A program made the translations under genes and the position numbers. A DNA stretch of 64,000 nt, from contig JADGEM010000007.1 in assembly GCA_016744375.1 (NCBI GenBank), positions 1 through 64,000 on the forward strand, written 5' to 3'. The notes below the pieces were generated by a model, which worked only from the letters and a program-made list of their open reading frames with translations, had not been told where the DNA came from and did no database searches. Source of the DNA: Gammaproteobacteria bacterium. Its GTDB lineage: Bacteria; Pseudomonadota; Gammaproteobacteria; GRL18. Positions 56,474 to 64,000 of this stretch are shown here, piece by piece (position 1 is the first letter of the stretch; each line of letters opens with the position of its first letter).

Positions 56474-56474
<1 letters not shown>
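55626..56474 (-). CDS. kdsA: 3-deoxy-8-phosphooctulonate synthase
   Basis: Condenses PEP with arabinose 5-phosphate for Kdo of lipopolysaccharide. 282 residues (E. coli 284). Motifs: [39 protein letters not shown] and TEHPEP-like [17 protein letters not shown]. An Asn in the KANRTS segment is common to metal-independent and metal-dependent forms, so the class is not told here. The ATG overlaps the pyrG stop (TGATG). Confidence 0.96.
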
Positions 56475-58138
<1,664 letters not shown>

Positions 58139-58203
58139 TCAGGCTCTTAAAATTATAAAACAATGGTGATTTTAACGTTTATTGGTACTAATTTCATCCA
58201 AAT

Positions 58204-59697
58204 CTAACGGCTATTTAATTTATTTTCATGTAACTCTTCAGTTCGTTGCCAGATAATTCGCAGCCTATCTCCTGAACCTTCATTTATTAGTGAAAAATTA
58301 ACAATATGATGGCCAACTTGAATCAATTCATCACCCCAATAAATCAGCGGCATGTGCTCTCTTTCCCAAGGGGGGATACTCTGTTTCTGAAACCAGTGCT
58401 TCAATAGACGGGAATGACTGTCAGGGGTTTGTCTATAGCGTTCTCCACCTTGTCTGAAGCGAACATTAATTGTTTTACTTATTAACATTTGACGATCAAA
58501 GCCCTTATTTATGCCCTTTTCAACGGTAGAAGATAGTCTAAGGTAAGTGTTGGTTTTATTTAAAAAAACAGTCTGATTCTGCATCAAAGTAATATCTGCA
58601 GCAGGAACTGTCTTGTCCTTCTGTGACGACATTGAATTAACAGGGTTCTGGTAAGACATCGAAACATCGAGCAAGTACAGCTTGTTCTGATAACGCCTTA
58701 TTTCACAACGAATGGCATCTCTCTTCCAGGAAACAAGCGGCATAGCATCTTCACCAGCCAGGAGAACTGTTTTCACAATTTGTTCAAGGATTTTTTTTGA
58801 TGGCATGGGTAGATGATTGATATGAATCCATTGCCGTAATAAGTTATTCAATCGAGCCTGATCATGGCGACATTCAAGATTGTTATCATCGTTAGCGTCC
58901 AGCAACTTGACAGTGGGTTCTAATAAAATTTTATCATATTCAATATCGCCATTATGATTCACAAAGAATAAGCTCTGAAGATCAGAATCGGCAATATCAT
59001 CCAGTAAAAGCTGTGACTCTGCTAAAACTTCTGCTGATTTAGCAAAATTTTCTTTGACCGCAGGCCAGCGTTCTTCTAACAAGGGTAAAATCGTCTGGCG
59101 CAGGTAATTGCGATCAAAGCGCTGCTGCTGGTTACTTTCATCCTCTATCCATTGAAGTTGATGCTGCCTGGCATAGTCAAGGATATCCTGTTTTTTATAG
59201 TCCAGAATCGGACGGCACAAATAACCTTTAGAAAAAGGTTTAACCCGGGGCATAGCGGACAAACCTTTGGTGCCACTGCCCCTGAGTAGTTGCAGCAGCA
59301 AGGTCTCTGCCTGATCATCCAGGTGCTGTGCCGTTAATAGACATTCATTATTTCTCAACAATTGGCTAAAAGCCTGATATCGAGCCGTTCTTGCAGAAGC
59401 TTCCGGACTTTGACCATTTTTGGGACGGGCATCAACTTCAATAATTGTTAAAGGAATATCCAGTTCAAAACAAATATGCTGGCAATGTTTGCCCCATTTA
59501 TTTGAATGCTGGCTCAGACCATGATCAATATAAACGGCTGAAAAGGATTGCTCAAACCCAGAGGGTGAATTTTTAAGTTGAGAGCAGAGGTGCAGTAAAA
59601 CGTGGGAATCAACCCCCCCACTATAGGCAACCAGGAATTTCTCTGTCTTCGACAGTTTCTGAAGATGAAAATGAAAAGCCTGGGGAATAATAGACAT
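58204..59697 (-). CDS. tilS: tRNA(Ile)-lysidine synthetase
   Basis: Adds lysine to C34 of tRNA-Ile(CAU) so it reads AUA. 497 residues (E. coli 432). The PP-loop SGGVDS is at 26-31. The substrate motif RNYLRQTILPLLEERW and the C-terminal TilS domain (VRFRQGGERYR to the end, RLLKHWFQKQSIPPWERE) are present. The middle region (about 240-380) is longer than in E. coli, with an Asn/Asp-rich stretch. Between accA and pyrG, as in Pseudomonas. Confidence 0.94.
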   Translation of the reverse strand: MSIIPQAFHFHLQKLSKTEKFLVAYSGGVDSHVLLHLCSQLKNSPSGFEQSFSAVYIDHGLSQHSNKWGKHCQHICFELDIPLTIIEVDARPKNGQSPEASARTARYQAFSQLLRNNECLLTAQHLDDQAETLLLQLLRGSGTKGLSAMPRVKPFSKGYLCRPILDYKKQDILDYARQHQLQWIEDESNQQQRFDRNYLRQTILPLLEERWPAVKENFAKSAEVLAESQLLLDDIADSDLQSLFFVNHNGDIEYDKILLEPTVKLLDANDDNNLECRHDQARLNNLLRQWIHINHLPMPSKKILEQIVKTVLLAGEDAMPLVSWKRDAIRCEIRRYQNKLYLLDVSMSYQNPVNSMSSQKDKTVPAADITLMQNQTVFLNKTNTYLRLSSTVEKGINKGFDRQMLISKTINVRFRQGGERYRQTPDSHSRLLKHWFQKQSIPPWEREHMPLIYWGDELIQVGHHIVNFSLINEGSGDRLRIIWQRTEELHENKLNSR

Positions 59698-59782
59698 TAT
59701 TCTATTACTCCCCCAATGCTTCTCATGATCCTCTCCTGAAAAAAGGGTTGGCTTTCATTTTTTGAAGCCTGAGAGTCCGAAC

Positions 59783-60742
59783 TTAGTTCTCAAGATAGTT
59801 GCCAAACTTCATCAGACGTTCATATCGGGAATCCAATAAACGATCTGTCGGCATCTCACGCAAATGCTCCAGAGTTTCTAATAAAGACTGTTTTAATTTT
59901 TTTGCCATAGCTTCATGATCCCGGTGAGCCCCCCCCACTGGTTCATCAATGATTTGATCAATCAAACCCAGCTCTTTCAAACGCCCGGAGGTAATTCCCA
60001 TCGCCTCAGCTGCATCAGATGCCTTATCAGCACTTTTCCACAAAATGGTTGCACAACCTTCGGGAGAAATCACTGAATAAGTACTGTATTGCAACAAATT
60101 GACCCGATCCCCCACACCAATAGCCAAAGCACCGCCAGAACCACCTTCACCAATCACAGTGCAGATGACAGGGACTTTTAATTCAGCCATTTCAATCAGG
60201 TTTCGGGCAATGGCTTCACTTTGTCCACGTTCTTCTGCTCCCACACCAGGGTAAGCACCCGGAGTATCAATAAAGGTCAATATGGGCAACTTGAAACGCT
60301 CAGCCAACTTCATTAAACGCAGGGCCTTGCGGTAACCTTCAGGACGAGGCATACCAAAATTACGCTTCACTTTTTCAGCCGTATCACGACCTTTCTGATG
60401 ACCGATGACCATCACAGGATTACCATCAAGACGGGCCATGCCCGCAACAATCGGAGCATCATCAGCATAAGCACGATCACCATGAAGCTCTTCAAAGTCA
60501 GTAAACATGAGATTGATATAGTCCAGAGTATAAGGACGCATCGGGTGACGAGCCAACTGAGAAACCTGCCAGGGGCTCAGATTTTTAAAAATAGACTCAG
60601 TGAGTGTTTTACTCTTCCCCTGCAAAGTGGCAATTTCTTCTGATAAATTCAGATCGGTGTCATTTCCTACATAGCGCAACTCTTCAATTTTTGCTTCAAG
60701 TTCCGCAATGGGTTGTTCAAAATCGAGAAAATTTGGATTCAT
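59783..60742 (-). CDS. accA: acetyl-CoA carboxylase carboxyltransferase subunit alpha
   Basis: With AccD it transfers carboxyl to acetyl-CoA for fatty-acid synthesis. 319 residues, the same as E. coli. Motifs: [15 protein letters not shown] at the start, [46 protein letters not shown] and [11 protein letters not shown]. Between dnaE and tilS. Confidence 0.97.
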   Translation of the reverse strand: MNPNFLDFEQPIAELEAKIEELRYVGNDTDLNLSEEIATLQGKSKTLTESIFKNLSPWQVSQLARHPMRPYTLDYINLMFTDFEELHGDRAYADDAPIVAGMARLDGNPVMVIGHQKGRDTAEKVKRNFGMPRPEGYRKALRLMKLAERFKLPILTFIDTPGAYPGVGAEERGQSEAIARNLIEMAELKVPVICTVIGEGGSGGALAIGVGDRVNLLQYSTYSVISPEGCATILWKSADKASDAAEAMGITSGRLKELGLIDQIIDEPVGGAHRDHEAMAKKLKQSLLETLEHLREMPTDRLLDSRYERLMKFGNYLEN

Positions 60743-60790
60743 TTTATAATTCTTGTCATTAAGAGAGACTTAGTCGTATACTGACTCACA

Positions 60791-60825
60791 GGAGCCTGCC
60801 CGAGGTATAATGGGCGCGATTTAAG
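60791..60825. repeat. dispersed GC-rich repeat (GGGCG family), copy 5
   Basis: GGAGCCTGCCCGAGG, then ATAATGGGCGCGATTTAAG. In reverse complement it aligns with 161-197. GCCC/GGGC arms (60798-60815) give it palindromic character. It lies in the 242-base gap between dnaE and accA, which otherwise shows no gene. Confidence 0.5.
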
Positions 60826-60984
60826 TCTGCGTAAGAGCCTGTCGCTATAAAAAGCAACCAGACAAATCAAAGTCATCACTGATCCATCAGAAATGAGCTA
60901 TATTAGTTTCTATTAATTCTTGATTATAACACTTTTATATTTGTTAAAACAGACTGTTTCAACCTGAATAAATAGTTTGGAAAA

Positions 60985-63900
60985 TCAACGATACATGATT
61001 TGACTCTGACTTTGAGTTAATTCATCGATTCGGCTTAATAATTCTTTATTTAATCGAACATCCCACTCATCCGATAAACGAATAGCTGTTTTAGCTTTTT
61101 CACCTGTATAGCGGCACACAACCGGACACTCTCCGCCTTCTCTAAAGGGCGTTAAAACTTCTTTAAAACGATGGAGAAAAGCATCATTCACCTGACTATG
61201 ATGAATATTAACAGATAAGCGTCGAGCATAATGGTTTCTAGCGACATCCAGGTCATAAATTTTGTCCACCGTAATACGGGCATTTCCTGAATAATGATCC
61301 AGACCTAATTCACCGGAAAGAACAATGACTGAATCTTTGATCAGAATGTCCTGGTACATTTCGTATTTATCTGCAAACAAAGCAATTTCCTGACGACCAC
61401 TGCGATCATCAATGGTAATAAAAGCCATCTTATCACCACGTTTGGTGTTCATGGTTCGCATCGCAATAATTAAACCGGCAATAACAATATTTTGCTTCTT
61501 ATCCGGGTTAAGTTCCATCAACCGATGTGTGGTAAAATTACGTAACTCCTCAAGATATTGTTCAATGGGATGTCCTGTCAGATAAAGACCCAGAGTATCT
61601 TTTTCAAATCGAAGACGTTCATCTTCCGGCCACTCTGCTAATTGCTCAAAATCATTTGAGACATCACCAGAGGTACTGTCCAGAGCACCTGTATCAAAGA
61701 AATCTCCACCAAATAGATCATCCTGTCCCACGGCCTGAGCTTTGGCAAATTGATCTGCCGCTTTAGTTGCTTTAGGGATCGCATTAAACAGGGTTGCTCG
61801 GGTCAGGCCAAAATTATCCAGGGCTCCGGCTTTCACCAAAGTTTCCATCACTCGTTTATTACAGCGCCGCAAATCAACACGATTGCAAAAATCCTGAAAA
61901 TCTTTGTATTCACCACCAGTTTTACGCCCTTCTACAATACTTTCAATCGCACCTTCACCAACACCTTTAATTGCCCCAAGTCCGTAAACCACTTCATCTT
62001 CTTTACTGACCGTAAATTTGTATTTTGAAAGATTAACACTGGGGGCCACGACTTTTGTACCAACATCCCGACACTCTTCAATGACCACAACAACTTTCTC
62101 AGTACTATCCATATCAGCAGAAAGTACTGCTGCCATAAAGGCTTCAAGATAGTGTGTTTTCAACCATAAAGTCTGATAAGAAACCAGGGCATAGGCTGCT
62201 GAATGCGATTTATTGAAACCATAGGCCGCAAATTTTTCCATTTGATCAAAAATATGCGTGGCAACGGCTTTATCAACATTATTTGCAACTGATCCATCCT
62301 CAAAAATAGAACGCTGCTCAGCCATAACTTCTGGTTTCTTCTTACCCATAGCACGGCGTAATAAATCTGCCCCACCCAGTGTATAGCCTGCCAGCACCTG
62401 AGAAATCTGCATCACCTGTTCCTGATACAGAATGGTTCCATAGGTGGGTTGTAAAATAGGTTCCAGCGAAGGGTGAGGGTATTCAACTTTCTGACGGCCA
62501 TGTTTACAATCAATAAAATCATCCACCATACCAGACTGTAATGGCCCAGGGCGGAAAAGAGCCACCAGAGCAACAATATCTTCAAAACAATCCGGCTGAA
62601 GGCGTTTGATCAAATCTTTCATGCCACGAGATTCAAGCTGAAAAACAGCCGTGGTATTACTGGCTTTGAGGGTTTTAAATGAAGCGCGGTCTTCTAAATC
62701 AATGGCGGTAATATCAACTTCAGCCTCACCCTGTTTTCTTTTTCTGGCATTGATAATTTTTAATGCCCAGTCAATGACGGTTAAGGTTTTTAAACCCAGA
62801 AAATCAAATTTAACCAGACCGACCGTTTCAACATCATTCTTATCGTATTGAGTAACAATACTCTGTGAATCTTCTTCACAATAAACAGGAGAAAAATCAT
62901 TAATGTCGCTGGGAGAAATAACCACCCCACCGGCATGTTTGCCGACATTTTTAGTAATGCCCTCCAGAGCCAGGGCCATATCAAGCAGATCACGAACGGT
63001 CTCATCATCATCATACCTTCGTTGTAGTTCTTCTTCCTGCTCCATAGCCTGAGAAATGGTGATCCCGATATCCATAGGAATGAGTTTAGCAATAGAATCA
63101 ACAAAGCCATAACCTTGTCCCTGTACCCTGCCAACATCACGAATTGCGGCTTTAGCTGCCATCGAACCAAAAGTAATAATCTGAGAGACTCGATCCCTTC
63201 CATAGGTTTCGGCCACATACTGAATGACTTTTTCACGACCATCCATACAAAAATCAATATCAAAATCCGGCATAGATACCCGTTCAGGGTTTAGAAACCG
63301 TTCAAACAACAAATCATACTCAAGAGGATCAAGATCCGTGATGGTCATGGCATAGGCCACCAGGGAACCGGCGCCCGAACCACGACCGGGACCAACAGGA
63401 ACATCATTTTCTTTAGACCATTGAATAAAGTCAGCAACAATAAGGAAGTAACCTGGAAAGCCCATCTGGGTAATCACATCCAGTTCAACATCCAGCCGCT
63501 CACGATATTCTTTAATTTTTTCCTGAAATTTATCTTTGTTATCACCCTCTAGATAATCTTCACCAAAAAGCTGTGGGAAGCGCTTATTTAAACCTTCATG
63601 AGATAACTGACGAAAGTATTCATCCATACTTAAGCCTTCAGGAATCGGAAAATCAGGTAAGAAATTCTCACCCAAATGTAAGGTGACATTACAACGTCTG
63701 GCAATTTCTACACTGTTTTGTATAGCCTCAGGAATATCATCAAATAAGGCATTCATCACTTCAGAAGATTTAAAATATTGCTCTTCAGAATAGTCTTTGG
63801 GTCTTCTTTTATCTGTCAGAATACGTCCCTGATTAACACAAACCCGCGCATCATGGGCCGAAAAATCATCCTTATTTATAAATCTGACAGCATTTGTGGC

Positions 63901-64000
63901 CACGACAGGCAAATCCAGTTTTTCTGCCAGAGCTACAGCCTTATGAAGAAATGTTTCATCACCAATGCGGGCCGTTCTTTGCAGCTCCAGATACAAACTC
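60985..64000 (-). CDS. dnaE: DNA polymerase III alpha subunit (5' end beyond window)
   Basis: Replicative polymerase. About 1004 residues are visible, against 1160 in E. coli; roughly 165 N-terminal residues, with most of the first PHP motifs, lie past the right edge. The visible part starts in the PHP domain (LYLELQRTARIG). The C-family catalytic motif PDFDIDFCMDGRE (near 63250-63275), VGPGRGSGAGSLVAY, KFDFLGLKTLT, GFNKSHSAAYALVSYQ, the helix-hairpin-helix region and an OB domain (NIVIAGLIIAMRT) follow in order. Upstream of accA. Confidence 0.97.
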   Translation of the reverse strand, partial: SLYLELQRTARIGDETFLHKAVALAEKLDLPVVATNAVRFINKDDFSAHDARVCVNQGRILTDKRRPKDYSEEQYFKSSEVMNALFDDIPEAIQNSVEIARRCNVTLHLGENFLPDFPIPEGLSMDEYFRQLSHEGLNKRFPQLFGEDYLEGDNKDKFQEKIKEYRERLDVELDVITQMGFPGYFLIVADFIQWSKENDVPVGPGRGSGAGSLVAYAMTITDLDPLEYDLLFERFLNPERVSMPDFDIDFCMDGREKVIQYVAETYGRDRVSQIITFGSMAAKAAIRDVGRVQGQGYGFVDSIAKLIPMDIGITISQAMEQEEELQRRYDDDETVRDLLDMALALEGITKNVGKHAGGVVISPSDINDFSPVYCEEDSQSIVTQYDKNDVETVGLVKFDFLGLKTLTVIDWALKIINARKRKQGEAEVDITAIDLEDRASFKTLKASNTTAVFQLESRGMKDLIKRLQPDCFEDIVALVALFRPGPLQSGMVDDFIDCKHGRQKVEYPHPSLEPILQPTYGTILYQEQVMQISQVLAGYTLGGADLLRRAMGKKKPEVMAEQRSIFEDGSVANNVDKAVATHIFDQMEKFAAYGFNKSHSAAYALVSYQTLWLKTHYLEAFMAAVLSADMDSTEKVVVVIEECRDVGTKVVAPSVNLSKYKFTVSKEDEVVYGLGAIKGVGEGAIESIVEGRKTGGEYKDFQDFCNRVDLRRCNKRVMETLVKAGALDNFGLTRATLFNAIPKATKAADQFAKAQAVGQDDLFGGDFFDTGALDSTSGDVSNDFEQLAEWPEDERLRFEKDTLGLYLTGHPIEQYLEELRNFTTHRLMELNPDKKQNIVIAGLIIAMRTMNTKRGDKMAFITIDDRSGRQEIALFADKYEMYQDILIKDSVIVLSGELGLDHYSGNARITVDKIYDLDVARNHYARRLSVNIHHSQVNDAFLHRFKEVLTPFREGGECPVVCRYTGEKAKTAIRLSDEWDVRLNKELLSRIDELTQSQSQIMYR

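Overview
The window is bacterial chromosome from an AT-rich gammaproteobacterium (G+C about 40% by eye). Three things point to this group. The block recX-alaS-lysC-csrA-tRNA-Ser(GCT)-tRNA-Arg(ACG) lies on one strand, with recA and pncC nearby. The block dnaE-accA-tilS-pyrG-kdsA-eno-ftsB-ispD-ispF-truD has the order known from Pseudomonas and relatives. A Braun/OprI-type lipoprotein is present. A Tat-exported thiosulfohydrolase (soxB) suggests a sulfur oxidiser. A chemoreceptor, a PAS partner, a PilZ protein and CsrA suggest a motile, regulated lifestyle. No prophage, plasmid module, CRISPR array or intact insertion sequence is visible.

Layout. 0-9 kb: tail of an unknown gene, mutS, then leftward genes for a DUF938 methyltransferase, a FemAB-like acyltransferase, a lone PilJ-N sensor-like protein, a TPR lipoprotein and PBP1B. 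9-14.4 kb: cysS and glnS, divergent from two cyclophilins (one exported, one cytoplasmic) and lpxH. 14.5-23.3 kb: recC-recB-recD as a tight leftward operon. 23.3-29.2 kb: a frame-disrupted small gene, two tRNAs, csrA, lysC, alaS, recX. 29.3-32.7 kb: a HupE/UreJ-type membrane protein and soxB. 32.8-35.4 kb: a chemoreceptor with a zinc-binding CZB tail, overlapped by a separate PAS gene (a split aerotaxis-like pair), then an unknown 121-residue protein. 35.4-38 kb: recA, pncC, an unknown protein and a PilZ protein. 38-44.9 kb: an IS200/IS605-like end remnant, a secreted propeller-like protein, tatD, DUF4197, two tandem DUF4139 paralogues, a small secreted Cys protein and a CBS-pair protein. 45-51.4 kb: an envelope cluster with a variant P-loop protein, ampG, an L,D-transpeptidase, an Lpp-like lipoprotein, a second LysM L,D-transpeptidase, mogA and pbpG. 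51.4-64 kb: the leftward housekeeping block truD to dnaE (dnaE is cut by the window edge).

Functional links. Peptidoglycan is the strongest theme outside housekeeping: PBP1B, AmpG (muropeptide recycling), two L,D-transpeptidases on either side of their probable substrate lipoprotein, PbpG, and the divisome protein FtsB. DNA repair is the second: MutS, RecBCD, RecA, RecX. Isoprenoid, Kdo, lipid A and fatty-acid steps (IspD/F, KdsA, LpxH, AccA) serve envelope precursors.

Less ordinary observations: two intergenic small genes that each become a coherent protein if one A is added to an A-run; an acidic insertion of about 33 residues in IspF; a P-loop protein with an altered Walker A; a gene whose last codons and stop form a perfect 12-bp hairpin; and two families of short dispersed palindromic repeats. 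I did not find a clearly new multi-gene system. The best candidates for undescribed biology are the split PAS/CZB receptor with its palindromes, and the P-loop protein beside ampG/ldt/lpp.
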